64,000 nucleotides of DNA from Nocardiopsis mwathae (GTDB taxonomy: Bacteria > Actinomycetota > Actinomycetes > Streptosporangiales > Streptosporangiaceae), in contig NZ_JACHDS010000001.1 in NCBI RefSeq assembly GCF_014201195.1, positions 2,108,001 to 2,172,000 of the forward strand, written 5' to 3'. The position numbers and the translations under genes were made by a program. Under the pieces are notes generated by a model. That model saw nothing but the letters and a program-made list of their open reading frames with translations. It ran no database searches and was not told the DNA's origin. Shown piece by piece: positions 51,323-63,386 of this stretch (within the stretch, counting starts at the first letter, position 1; every line of letters begins with the position of its first letter).

Positions 51323-52298
51323 CGGGTCTCCAACCGCTGGTCGAGCCGGGCCGCTGTGCCGAGCAGCGCCGGGGTGGGCGCCACGATCAGCACCGTGGCG
51401 ATGTCCTTCACATAGTCGATCATCCGCCGCTTCTCCTCGAAGCGGCGCCGGAAGTCGCTGCGCAGCAGCGTGGCGCTGATCCGCGGCGGCACCCCGCCGC
51501 CGATGAACACCCCGCCGGTGGCGCCGAGCGTGAGCGCGACGTTCCCGGCGAAGCCGCCGAGCAGGGCGCAGAAGATGTCCAGGGTCTCGGCGCAGACGGG
51601 GTCGTCGGAGGCGGCGCAGATCTCCGCCGCCGACAGGGGAGCGCTGCGCACCCCGTGCATGCGGGCAACGGCGCCGTGCAGCCGGGTCAGGCCGGGTCCG
51701 GAGAGCACGCACTCGGCGGTGACGGTGCCCTGGTCGGCGCGCAGCAGCCGGACCGCTTCCAGCTCGCGCTCCTCGACGGCCGGGGCGTCGACGTGCCCGC
51801 CCTCGCCGGAAACGGGGGTCCACCCGCCGGTGACCGGCCGCAGCCCGGCCACGCCGAGCCCGGTGCCGGGCCCGAGCACCGCCATCGGGCGATCGGCGCG
51901 GGGTGCCGGTCCGCCCAGCGGCAGCAGGTCGTCGTCGCCCAGGCGGGGCAGAGACAGCGCCAGGGCGGCGAAGTCGTTGAGCACCTCAAGGTGGTCGAGG
52001 CCGAGCGCGCGGCGGGTGGACTCGGCCGAGCAGTCCCAGCTGGCGTTGGTCAGCCGGATCCGGTCACCCTCCACCGGGCCGGCGATGGCGGCGCAGGCCG
52101 CGCTCGGCCTCGCACCGCGGCCCTCGCGCTCAAGGTAGGCGGAGGCGGCCGCGGCGAGGTCGGGGTGCTCGGCGCAGGGCATGCGGTGGACCCGCACCGG
52201 CCGCCCGCCGGGCGCCTCGACCAGGCCGAATCGGGCGTTGGTGCCGCCGATGTCGGCGACCAGCCAGGGCCGCTCCGGGGTTGCGGCGGTGACGCCGC

Positions 52299-52302
<4 letters not shown>
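51319..52302 (-). CDS. glk: Glucokinase (bacterial Glk family)
   Basis: A 327-residue ASKHA-fold kinase phosphorylating glucose with [23 protein letters not shown] is the phosphate-1 motif, [20 protein letters not shown] includes the catalytic Asp, and [11 protein letters not shown] and [11 protein letters not shown] bind substrates. This is the proteobacterial-type Glk, not the ROK-type glucokinase typical of Streptomyces, suggesting the operon may have been acquired. GTG 52302 and both neighbours overlap by four bases. It would use glucose imported by the GlcP-like permease. Confidence 0.92.
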
Positions 52303-55603
<3,301 letters not shown>

Positions 55604-55688
55604 CTGGTCCTGCGGTCCTTCCTGCGGCGATGGTGGTGGAGGCCCGTTATGGTTTAGACCACTCGGAATCTAACGGAAACTTGCGTAA

Positions 55689-55720
55689 CAACACAAGTCG
55701 GACTTTTGTCGCTTGTGTTG
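55689..55720. promoter_or_regulatory. Inverted-repeat operator between zwf and the ROK gene
   Basis: CAACACAAG (55689-55697) and CTTGTGTTG (55712-55720) are perfect complements around a 14-nt spacer in the AT-rich divergent promoter. Likely the ROK repressor's binding site controlling both transcripts. Confidence 0.65.
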
Positions 55721-55767
55721 CAAAAGTGGTGCACTCATACCCTCCCACGGGACCTGAACATGGTTGA

Positions 55768-56964
55768 ATGGGGCACATGCCCCGCAGTACGGCCCCCTCC
55801 CCCTCGAACGCCACCAGCGGCCACGTGCTGCGGCTCATCCGCACCGGCGACGCCGCGACCCGTACCGAGATCGGCCGCCTCACCGGCCTGTCCCGCCCGG
55901 CCGTCGCCGCGCGCCTCACCGAGCTCATGTCCCGCGGACTGGTGAGCGAGGGCTCTCAGGGCCCCTCCAGCGGCGGGCGTCCGCCCGGCCGGCTGGAGTT
56001 CAACGCCTCCGGCGGCGTGGTGCTCACCGCCGCCCTGGGCATCTCCCGCAGCCAGATCGCCGTCTGCGACCTCGCCGGGCACGTGCTCGCCCACGTCGGC
56101 GGGTCCCCCCAGGTCGAGCAGGGGCCGGCGGCGGCGGTGCCCTGGCTGCTGGACACCTGGGAGGAGCTGCTGGCCAAGGCGGGGCGCAGCACCGACGACG
56201 TGTGGGGCGCGGGCATCGGCGTCCCGGGCACCGTCGAGTTCGCCACCGGGCGGGCGGCCAGCCCTCCGGTCCTGGCCAGCTGGGGCGGCGTGGAGATCCG
56301 GCCGCTGATCGCCGAGCGCTTCCCCGTCCCGGTGATGCTCGACAACGACGTCAACGTGATGGCGCTGGGCGAGCACTGGGCACGGCACCGCGACACCGTC
56401 GACGACCTCATCTTCGTGAAGGTGTCCACCGGCATCGGAGCGGGCATCGTGTCCGACGGCGCCATTCTGCGCGGCTCGCTGGGCGCTGCCGGCGAGATCG
56501 GCCACATCCCCGTCCAGGGCGACGGCACACCCTGCCGGTGCGGCAACACCGACTGCCTTGAGGCCGTGGCGGGGGGCCCGGCCCTGCTCCGCCAGCTCGC
56601 GGCCCAGGACCGCAATGTCACCGGTATCCGGGAACTGGCCGCACTCGCCCAGGAGGGCGACCCCGAGGCGGTGCGGCTCGTCCGCGACGCCGGACGCCGG
56701 ATCGGCGAGGTGCTGGCCGGTGCGGTCAACCTGCTCAACCCCGCCGTCATCGTGCTCGGCGGGGACCTCGCCCTGGCCTACGACCACCTGGTGGCGGGGG
56801 TGCGCGAAGTCGTCTTCCAGCGCTCCACCGCACTGGCTACGCGGCAGCTGCGCATCGTGCCCAGCCGCCTGTGGGACGACGCCGGACCGCTGGGCTGCGC
56901 GGTCATGGTGCTCGACCGCCTGCTCGCACCGGAGGCGATCGACACCGAACTCGCGCGCAGATGA
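55768..56964 (+). CDS. ROK-family transcriptional repressor
   Basis: A 398-residue protein with an N-terminal winged HTH (RTEIGRLTGLSRPAVAARLT) and a ROK sugar-binding domain. GAGIGVPGTVEFATGR, VMLDNDVNVMALGEHWA and the zinc motif CRCGNTDCLE are typical of NagC/XylR-like regulators. Catalytic kinase residues are partly kept. Divergent from zwf across a 9-bp-arm inverted repeat, it probably represses the ED operon until a sugar or sugar phosphate binds. No SD precedes ATG 55768 or 55777, so the mRNA may be leaderless. Confidence 0.9.
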   Translation: MGHMPRSTAPSPSNATSGHVLRLIRTGDAATRTEIGRLTGLSRPAVAARLTELMSRGLVSEGSQGPSSGGRPPGRLEFNASGGVVLTAALGISRSQIAVCDLAGHVLAHVGGSPQVEQGPAAAVPWLLDTWEELLAKAGRSTDDVWGAGIGVPGTVEFATGRAASPPVLASWGGVEIRPLIAERFPVPVMLDNDVNVMALGEHWARHRDTVDDLIFVKVSTGIGAGIVSDGAILRGSLGAAGEIGHIPVQGDGTPCRCGNTDCLEAVAGGPALLRQLAAQDRNVTGIRELAALAQEGDPEAVRLVRDAGRRIGEVLAGAVNLLNPAVIVLGGDLALAYDHLVAGVREVVFQRSTALATRQLRIVPSRLWDDAGPLGCAVMVLDRLLAPEAIDTELARR

Positions 56965-57078
56965 GAACAGCGGCGGGCGGCCGACCACTACCGGAGGTCT
57001 GTCCCGGTTCAGCCGCGCATCCGCCGGTGGGATACGGTTTCCGCGGACTTTTCACGGAATCCGACCCTTGAGGTGACG

Positions 57079-57744
57079 ATGAGTACAGAGCGCGAGGCCC
57101 ACACCTGGCGGCTTCGGGCCGCCGTGGGCCTGGCGGCGGCCGTCGGCCTGACCCTGACCGGCTGCGGCCTGTTCACCGACGCCGAGCGGCCCAGTGAGCG
57201 CGCGGCCAGAGAGGCCGACGACGCCGCGGGCACGGAGACGGAGGACGCCGCGGGGGACCGGAGCGGACCCGAGGCGGAGGACGACCGAGCCGTGCAGGTC
57301 GAGACGCTACCGATCCCTGAGACATGCGAGGAGGTCGGGTTCGAGGAGGCCGCGATGTCGCGCATCGACTGGGAGGACGCCGGAGCCGTCGGCGGGCGCG
57401 ACGAGGACGACGACCTGAGCTGCCAGGTCATCGCCGCGGCCGACGACGACGCCCCGATTCCGCTGCCGCGGATCCTCAGCCTCACGATCTCCACCCAGGG
57501 CAGCGCCGTCGACGAACCCGTGGCGGACTTCCCCGATGACGCCCCGGACGGCGACTACTACGAGACCGAGATGACCAAGCGGTTCGGCGGCATCGCCGAA
57601 TACGAGGGCGGCGAGGCACTGCTGGACAGCCTCGACTACCACCTGCCGGGCGTCCTGGTCTCCGTCGACGTCCTGGGCGACACCATCGGCCAGGAGGAGA
57701 TCGAGAAGCTCACCGACGAACTGGTCGAGGCCGCGGCCGGGTGA
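57079..57744 (+). CDS. Putative secreted lipoprotein
   Basis: A 221-residue protein with an Arg-containing signal peptide ending in the lipobox LTGC (Cys29), a long acidic linker (AAGTETEDAAGDRSGPEAED) and a C-terminal domain with two Cys (ETCEEVGF and DLSCQVIAA), likely disulfide-linked. This resembles DUF3558-type actinobacterial lipoproteins in outline only. ATG 57079 has GAGG 5 nt upstream; a GTG at 57073 is possible. Function unknown. Confidence 0.78.
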   Translation: MSTEREAHTWRLRAAVGLAAAVGLTLTGCGLFTDAERPSERAAREADDAAGTETEDAAGDRSGPEAEDDRAVQVETLPIPETCEEVGFEEAAMSRIDWEDAGAVGGRDEDDDLSCQVIAAADDDAPIPLPRILSLTISTQGSAVDEPVADFPDDAPDGDYYETEMTKRFGGIAEYEGGEALLDSLDYHLPGVLVSVDVLGDTIGQEEIEKLTDELVEAAAG

Positions 57745-58035
57745 TACCGGAGGGCGCGCGGCGGGCGGCGCCTGCCTCGCGTCCGCACCCTGCCCGCTGC
57801 GCCATACGCCCATGGCGCCGCAGCAGGCCCGAACAACGCCGCGAATGCTCCTCACTTTCGGCCGATATCGGACACAACCTGGCGCCTCGCGCCCCCTCCG
57901 CCTCGGGCCCGCTCCGGTCCCTCCGCAGCGGCCGGGTTCCTGATCCGTCAGGTGCCCGCCGATCGGGGACCTCATGCGTCCGCAATGCCTCGTAGCGTCC
58001 CCTCAGCACACGGAACAGGGCCGGAAGGGGCACGG

Positions 58036-58491
58036 ATGCTCAGGGGATTCGCGACCATCAGCCTGTGGGCGGAGGACGTCGTAGCGGCGAAGGAGTGGTA
58101 CACGGAGGTTCTGGGCATCGCCCCCTACTTCGAGCGGCGGGGGCCGGACGGCCGACTCGCCTATGTCGAGTTCCGCTTCGGCGACTACCGGAGTGAACTG
58201 GGTCTGATCGACCGCCGCTACGCACCCGCCGGGCATTCATCCGGCACGGGCGGCACCGTCGTCTACTGCCACGTCAACGACGTGAAGGCGGCCTACGACC
58301 GCCTGCTGTCCCTGGGAGCAGCAGAGCACGAGGCCCCGACCGACAGGGAAGAGGGGTTCATCACCGCCTCGGTGCTCGACCCCTTCGGCAACATCCTCGG
58401 GGTCATGTACAACCCGCACTATCTGGGCATGCTGGCGTCGCTCACCGGAGCGGCCGCGCACGGGGCCGGACAGTCGGGCAGCAGGGGATGA
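58036..58491 (+). CDS. VOC/glyoxalase-family protein
   Basis: A 151-residue vicinal-oxygen-chelate protein: GFATISLWAEDVVAAKEWYT, then YVEFRFGDYRSELGLIDRRY and VLDPFGNILGVMYNPHY, the two beta-alpha-beta units of the fold. His/Glu metal ligands cannot be assigned with certainty. ATG 58036 follows GGAAGGGG. The region 57745-58035 upstream shows no gene, only a CCGATATCGG palindrome at about 57861. Confidence 0.83.
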   Translation: MLRGFATISLWAEDVVAAKEWYTEVLGIAPYFERRGPDGRLAYVEFRFGDYRSELGLIDRRYAPAGHSSGTGGTVVYCHVNDVKAAYDRLLSLGAAEHEAPTDREEGFITASVLDPFGNILGVMYNPHYLGMLASLTGAAAHGAGQSGSRG

Positions 58492-58628
58492 CCACTGCGG
58501 AGCCTCTCACCGCCACCGCGTGAACGGCGACGATTCGTAGTCGACGAAACCCAGCGGGAGCACGACCCCCGGACACCCCACCTCTGCGGATCGATCCTCG
58601 TCCCCGACCCCCCAAGGACAGCCGGTCT

Positions 58629-59309
58629 ATGAAGAAGGACGTCAAGGTTCCCACCCCGCTGCTGACGGGTGTGGGAGGGGCGCTCATCGGCGCACTCGTC
58701 GTGTTCCTGGCGATGGCACTGGCCTCGCCCCGAACCTCCGACCCCGACGATGCGGTCTCGCCCGAGGACGCCCCACCGCCCCCCGCACCCGCTTCTGCGA
58801 CACCAGAGCCATCCCCGACGGCACCACCCGGCACCCCCTCTCCCGAACCGACCCCGTCCCCGACAAGCAGTGCGGACGCTGACAGCGGGGGGCCATCGCG
58901 CACCGGCGACCGGCAGTCCATGGCCGGATGGGACCCCGTCGACGAGAAGGGGTGGATGGAGTGGGGCGGCGCCACGATGAACACGGAGGACTTCACAGAC
59001 GCGCTGCTCTCCGGCAACCTGTGCCGCAGCGAACGGTGGGCCGAGTTCAACCTTCAACGCCAGTGGTCCACTCTGGAGGTCACCGTCGGCCTGGATGACG
59101 AGTCGGGCTCCGAAGACGGAGCCTCTTTCGAGATCATCGGCGACGGAGAACGCCTCGACCAGGCGACCATGTCACTCGGGGAGAGCAGAAAGCTCACCGC
59201 GGACGTCGAGGGGCTTCTGCGCCTCCGACTGGCCGTAAAGGGCACCGACGGAAACAAGTGCGGTACCAGTACCACCGCCGTGTGGGGCGACCCCGTCCTC
59301 TACGACTAG
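58629..59309 (+). CDS. Membrane-anchored NPCBM-like surface protein
   Basis: A 226-residue protein: one N-terminal membrane anchor (about 10-33, LLTGVGGALIGALVVFLAMA), a long Pro/Ser/Thr linker (about 45-95) that would span the wall, and a C-terminal domain with WMEWGGATMNTEDFTDALLS and VEGLLRLRLAVKG resembling NPCBM/NEW2 carbohydrate-binding modules. Proposed role: binding surface or extracellular glycans. No SD is clear; CAAGGACAG lies upstream. Confidence 0.75.
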   Translation: MKKDVKVPTPLLTGVGGALIGALVVFLAMALASPRTSDPDDAVSPEDAPPPPAPASATPEPSPTAPPGTPSPEPTPSPTSSADADSGGPSRTGDRQSMAGWDPVDEKGWMEWGGATMNTEDFTDALLSGNLCRSERWAEFNLQRQWSTLEVTVGLDDESGSEDGASFEIIGDGERLDQATMSLGESRKLTADVEGLLRLRLAVKGTDGNKCGTSTTAVWGDPVLYD

Positions 59310-59404
59310 CCAGGTGGACGGGTGGCGCCCCGACGCACCGTTCCCGTGCCGGGGCGTGCGGATCCCGCCCGTATCCGCGGACAAGAAGTGGTTTCCGCAC
59401 CAAC

Positions 59405-60022
59405 CTAGGCGAGCAGAGAGGAAAGGACGTCGCGCAGCGCCTCGGCACCGGTGTAGTGCAGGCCCGCCATGCCGAGGCCGCGCGCGGCCTCGACGTTGGC
59501 CGCGGTGTCGTCGACGAACAGGCAGGCGTCGAGCGGCACCTGCGCCGCTGCGGCCGCGGCCGAGTAGATGGCGGGGTCCGGTTTGGCCACACCCAACCGG
59601 GAGGAGCTGATCACCGCGTCGGCGGCGTCGGCCAGACCGAGCGCGTGCAGCTCCTCCTCCAGCCGCGTCGTGGCATTGGAGACCAGCACCACCCGTGCCC
59701 GCTGCCGGACGGCGTTCAGCAGGGCCAGCACCCCGGTGTCGACTTCGGGGCGCAACGCCGACCACCGGGCCACCAGTGCTGCGGCGCGCTCCCTGGAACC
59801 ACAGCCCTCGGTCAGGTCGGCAGCCACACCGGCACGCCACTGGGCGTCGGTGACCGCCCCGGTGACGGCGGGGGTGAGCCGGTGCGGCGCGAAGGCGGCC
59901 CGCGCCAGTGCCCCGTCGTCCAGTCCGAACTCCCGCTCCAGGGCCCGCAGAGGGGCGGGGTCCCACAGCCGCAGCACGCCGTCGATGTCACACAGGACCG
60001 CCTCATAGGCCGCTCGGGTCAT
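59405..60022 (-). CDS. HAD-superfamily hydrolase
   Basis: A 205-residue subfamily IA phosphatase-like protein. Motif I LCDIDGVLRLWD keeps the nucleophile Asp and second Asp, motif II is VLVSNATTRLEEEL, motif III Lys is in GVAKPDPAIYS, and motif IV FVDDTAANVEAARGLGM. Substrate unknown. ATG 60022 is preferred; a GTG at 60097 would add a basic, unlikely extension. Confidence 0.87.
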   Translation of the reverse strand: MTRAAYEAVLCDIDGVLRLWDPAPLRALEREFGLDDGALARAAFAPHRLTPAVTGAVTDAQWRAGVAADLTEGCGSRERAAALVARWSALRPEVDTGVLALLNAVRQRARVVLVSNATTRLEEELHALGLADAADAVISSSRLGVAKPDPAIYSAAAAAAQVPLDACLFVDDTAANVEAARGLGMAGLHYTGAEALRDVLSSLLA

Positions 60023-60106
60023 GCCCGGCAGTCTGGCACGGCCCACCCCGCGCGGGAAACCGGGGGAGTGGGCACGGCCCCTGCTGCACTCCCGCACCTG
60101 CGGACG

Positions 60107-61681
60107 TCAGCGGCCCACGATGCGCTGGGCGGCGTCATCGGCGAGTGCCCGACCGGCCTCTCCGTACAGGTGGAAGACCTCGTCCGCGCCGCGCCGGCGC
60201 AGCTCGTCGATCTCGTCGGCATGGGTGACAACGCCCGCGACCACCGCGCTGCAGTCGCCCTTGCGCAGGCTGTCCAGGGCGGCGAGGTTGCCGCGCTGGT
60301 GGGGCATCGCCAGGACGACCAGCTCCACCTGGGAGGAGAGGGTGAGCCGCTCCCAGAAGTCGGAGTCGCTGGCGTCGCCCTGCACGACCCGGTACCCCTC
60401 GGCTCGCAGCCGCTCGACGGTGGCCGGGTTGTGCTCCACGCCGACCACCGACATCCGGTGGGCGTCGCGCAGCCGGTCGTAGGTGCCCCGGCCCACGCGC
60501 CCCATACCCAGGACCACGGCATGGGCACCGGCGATGTCGATGGGGCGGTCGCTGGGGAGCAGGTCGCCGTGCTCGCGGCGGTTCAGCCAGGGGGCGGCCA
60601 CCCGGTACACGGCTTCACCGCGCGAGTTCAGCGGTGCGGCCGCGATGAAGCTCATCGCCACGGTCAGCGCGAGGACCACCAGCCAATCGTCGGAGAGCCA
60701 CCCCTGCGAGGCCGCCAGGGCGCCGACGATGAGCCCGAACTCCGAGAAGTTGCTCAGAGTCAGACCGGACAGCAGGGAGGTGCGGCCGCGCAGCCGGAAG
60801 CGCAGGAACAGGGTGGTGAACAGGGCGCCCTTCAGCGGCACCAGCAGTAGCAGGGCGAGCGCCAGGGCGAACGTCTCCCAGGTGGGCAGTGCGGTGAGGC
60901 CGATGCTGAGGAAGAAGCCGACGAGAAGGAGTTCCTTGACGGAGAACAGCGCCTTGGCCAGCGGCGCGGCGTTGGCCGCCGGAGCGAGCAGCATACCCAG
61001 GATCAGCACGCCCAGGTCGCCCTTGATCCCAACGAGGTCGAACAGCGCGTACCCGAGTACCAGGGCGGCGGTCACGCCGAACAGCACCTGCATCTCGCCG
61101 TGGCCGAGGCGGTCCAGCAGCCGGCGCAGCAGTGGTGCCGCCGGGATGAGCAGCAGCAGGAGCAGCGCCCATGTGCTCGGGTAGCTTCCGGTGGAGGCGG
61201 TGATGAACACGACGGCGAAGATGTCCTGCATGACCAGGACACCGATGGCCAGTCGGCCGTAGAGCGACCCCATCTCGCTGCGCTCCTCCAGCACCTTCAC
61301 CGCGAACACGGTGCTGGAGAAGGACAGCGCGAAACCCAGTAGCAGCAGGGTGGTCCAGTCGGTTCCCTGCAGGAGTGCCAGGCCGGTGAACTTCAGGGCG
61401 CCGACGGCGACCGCGATCACCAGGGTGGATGCCGCCATGTGCGCGGTGGCCGTCCCCCAGACCTCGCGGCTGAGCAGGGAGCGGACGTCGAGCTTGAGGC
61501 CGATGGTGAACAGCAGCAGGGTGACACCGAGGTCGGCGAGGGTCTCCAGCTCGGGGGTGAGCTCATAGCCCAGGAAGTTGAGCACGAAGCCTGCGAGGAG
61601 GAATCCGACGAGTGGGGGCAGGCGGACGGCCATGGCGGTGAGCCCGCCGACGAAGGCGGCGGCGATGAACGCGGGTTCCAT
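60107..61681 (-). CDS. KefB-type potassium/proton antiporter with TrkA-N domain
   Basis: A 524-residue CPA2 antiporter: 12-13 membrane spans (LPPLVGFLLAGFVLNFLGYE, ELETLADLGVTLLLFTIGLK, FALSFSSTVFAVKVLEERSE) and a C-terminal Rossmann RCK/TrkA-N domain with AHAVVLGMGRVGRGTYDRLR and VVGVEHNPATVERLRAEGY. The nucleotide-gated layout fits K+ efflux. ATG at 61681. It is downstream of no other gene on its strand within 240 bp. Confidence 0.92.
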   Translation of the reverse strand: MEPAFIAAAFVGGLTAMAVRLPPLVGFLLAGFVLNFLGYELTPELETLADLGVTLLLFTIGLKLDVRSLLSREVWGTATAHMAASTLVIAVAVGALKFTGLALLQGTDWTTLLLLGFALSFSSTVFAVKVLEERSEMGSLYGRLAIGVLVMQDIFAVVFITASTGSYPSTWALLLLLLIPAAPLLRRLLDRLGHGEMQVLFGVTAALVLGYALFDLVGIKGDLGVLILGMLLAPAANAAPLAKALFSVKELLLVGFFLSIGLTALPTWETFALALALLLLVPLKGALFTTLFLRFRLRGRTSLLSGLTLSNFSEFGLIVGALAASQGWLSDDWLVVLALTVAMSFIAAAPLNSRGEAVYRVAAPWLNRREHGDLLPSDRPIDIAGAHAVVLGMGRVGRGTYDRLRDAHRMSVVGVEHNPATVERLRAEGYRVVQGDASDSDFWERLTLSSQVELVVLAMPHQRGNLAALDSLRKGDCSAVVAGVVTHADEIDELRRRGADEVFHLYGEAGRALADDAAQRIVGR

Positions 61682-61848
61682 GCTCTCTCAGATCTGTCGG
61701 GGGTCTTCAGCCTGGTAGGGCCACTGACAGGGTACGGGCGATGATGAATCGCGCGGCGTCCCAGGCAGTGTGACGATCCTCAGAGTGCGTCACCGGAGTC
61801 ACGGCCGAGGCGGGTTCCAGAGAAGACAGCGAGACCCTGCGCAAGGCC

Positions 61849-61902
61849 GAGGCCGCTGTGCTGGTGGGACACCCTGGGGCGTCCCACCAGCACAGCGGCC
61901 TC
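61849..61902. terminator. 22-bp perfect hairpin
   Basis: Arms 61849-61870 and 61881-61902 with a 10-nt loop, just past the Rdx-family gene stop on the minus strand. Confidence 0.85.
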
Positions 61903-61925
61903 TCAAACGTCGCGGCGGCGAGCGG

Positions 61926-62216
61926 TCAGGACGGCTGGTCCGAGTGCCCGAGCGACCGCCCTGGCGCGATGCGGTCGCGGATCAGGCGCTTCAGCTCGGC
62001 GGCATCGGTGAAGGCGGCGTCGCTCTTGCGCGACCAGATCGTCTCTCCTCCCAGTCGCACCTCGAACACCCCACCGGTGCCGGGGACGAGGCTGACCTCG
62101 CGGAGGTCGCGTTCGAACGTCGTCAGCAGCTCCTGCGCCATCCACGCCGCCCGCGTCAGCCAGCGGCACTGGACGCAGTACTCGATCTCGATGCTCGGCT
62201 TCTTCTCGTCTATCAC
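61926..62216 (-). CDS. Rdx/SelW-family thioredoxin-like protein
   Basis: A 96-residue protein of the SelT/SelW/SelH (Rdx) family. The CxxC redox motif is in IEYCVQCRWLTRAAWMAQEL; SLVPGTGGVFEVRLGGETIW and AELKRLIRDRIAPG complete the fold. Cys replaces the Sec found in animals. GTG 62216 is the first start before the first strand; a CATACT box 7 nt upstream suggests a leaderless mRNA. Partner unknown. Confidence 0.88.
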   Translation of the reverse strand: MIDEKKPSIEIEYCVQCRWLTRAAWMAQELLTTFERDLREVSLVPGTGGVFEVRLGGETIWSRKSDAAFTDAAELKRLIRDRIAPGRSLGHSDQPS

Positions 62217-62262
62217 ACGCCCAGTATGGCCACGCCGTCGACGCATCCGCACGAAAGAGCTG

Positions 62263-63201
62263 CTATGGCTGGAGTTCTTCGGGGAAGAAGATGTCTTCAG
62301 CGCGTTCGGCGGTGAAGGCCCGCTGCAGCCATGCCTCGATCTGTTCGAGATCGCCGCACGTCGTGATGCGACCGCGGATCTCATCAGAGATCTTGATCCC
62401 GCGGCTATCCACACCACGGAGGAGGATTTCGGCGGCTTCCCTGGTTCTCCCTTCCTGGAGCCCTTCCTGGAGCCCTTCCAGGATTCCTTCTTTCAACCCC
62501 TCTTTCAGCCCTTCTTCTTTTCCGCGGCCGAAGTGCTCGCGCGCGAAGGGGCTGGAGACGGGCCAGGACGTCGAGGACATGATCTCCTCCAGAAGCCGCC
62601 GCACCATCGGCGCGGCTGTGCGGTGAGCGTGTTCATAATAGCGGGGGGCGACCTGGGGATCCATCTTTTCCATGCCCGCGACAAAGGCTTCCACTACGCT
62701 GCGTCGATCTCCATGGGCCATGACCCCCATGACCGCCAGCTCAGGGTCGTCGATGACCGCACCGGCGTCAGTAAGGACAGGGATGTCCCCAGGTCCTACC
62801 ACTATGGACTCATGTGTGTAGCCAGCCAGGTCTGTCGTTATCGGTTTGGCGTACTCAGCCGCGGCCTGGCGCGTCGGGCACACGACCAGTACGGCGACTG
62901 GGCACTTGAGGAACAGCCACAGCGCGGCGGCGTACCGGGGGAGCTGTCTGAGCTTGGACTCGGACTTCGCCTTCTGGATCTCTACGACGATCGCGTGATC
63001 CGGGTGGTGCTTGGGGCCGATGAGGATCACCGTGTCCGGGAAAAGGTCACGCGAGGGGCGGTCGTTGAGGTTGTTTTCTCCCAGCTGGACAGGGGCGGTG
63101 TCGGGGAGCTTGATGTTCCCCAGCTTGCGGATGAACTCGACGGCCAGGGATGGGCGCTCCCGGAAGAGGTCGTTGAGGGTGTCGTGTAGTGGCGAAGGCA
63201 C
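62263..63201 (-). CDS. Rpn-like PD-(D/E)XK nuclease-family protein
   Basis: A 312-residue protein of a large actinomycete family. The N-terminal domain LHDTLNDLFRERPSLAVEFI precedes FPDTVILIGPKHHPDHAIVV then EIQKAKSESK, which supplies the D...ExK nuclease core. VCPTRQAAAEYAKPI and VIDDPELAVMGVMAHGDR follow. A run of imperfect GKEEGLKEGLKEG repeats (about 228-250) and a C-terminal wHTH-like end are typical of Rpn/PD-(D/E)XK recombination-promoting proteins. Host role unknown, possibly DNA recombination or defence. Confidence 0.75.
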   Translation of the reverse strand: MPSPLHDTLNDLFRERPSLAVEFIRKLGNIKLPDTAPVQLGENNLNDRPSRDLFPDTVILIGPKHHPDHAIVVEIQKAKSESKLRQLPRYAAALWLFLKCPVAVLVVCPTRQAAAEYAKPITTDLAGYTHESIVVGPGDIPVLTDAGAVIDDPELAVMGVMAHGDRRSVVEAFVAGMEKMDPQVAPRYYEHAHRTAAPMVRRLLEEIMSSTSWPVSSPFAREHFGRGKEEGLKEGLKEGILEGLQEGLQEGRTREAAEILLRGVDSRGIKISDEIRGRITTCGDLEQIEAWLQRAFTAERAEDIFFPEELQP

Positions 63202-63386
63202 GGCAGGAAGGCTAGGGAACGCCCGCGCTGGCGGGGGCGGTTTCAGGGATAGTCATCCAGGGTCGAGTCGGCCTACCCCCTGGAGTGAGGTCCGATAGAC
63301 CGATGTTCGGGCAGGTCACGGCAGTCGACTCCCGGCCAGGTGAGAGGTAGGGCAGCCGAGGGACATTGCTGAGAGCCACCTGGTTT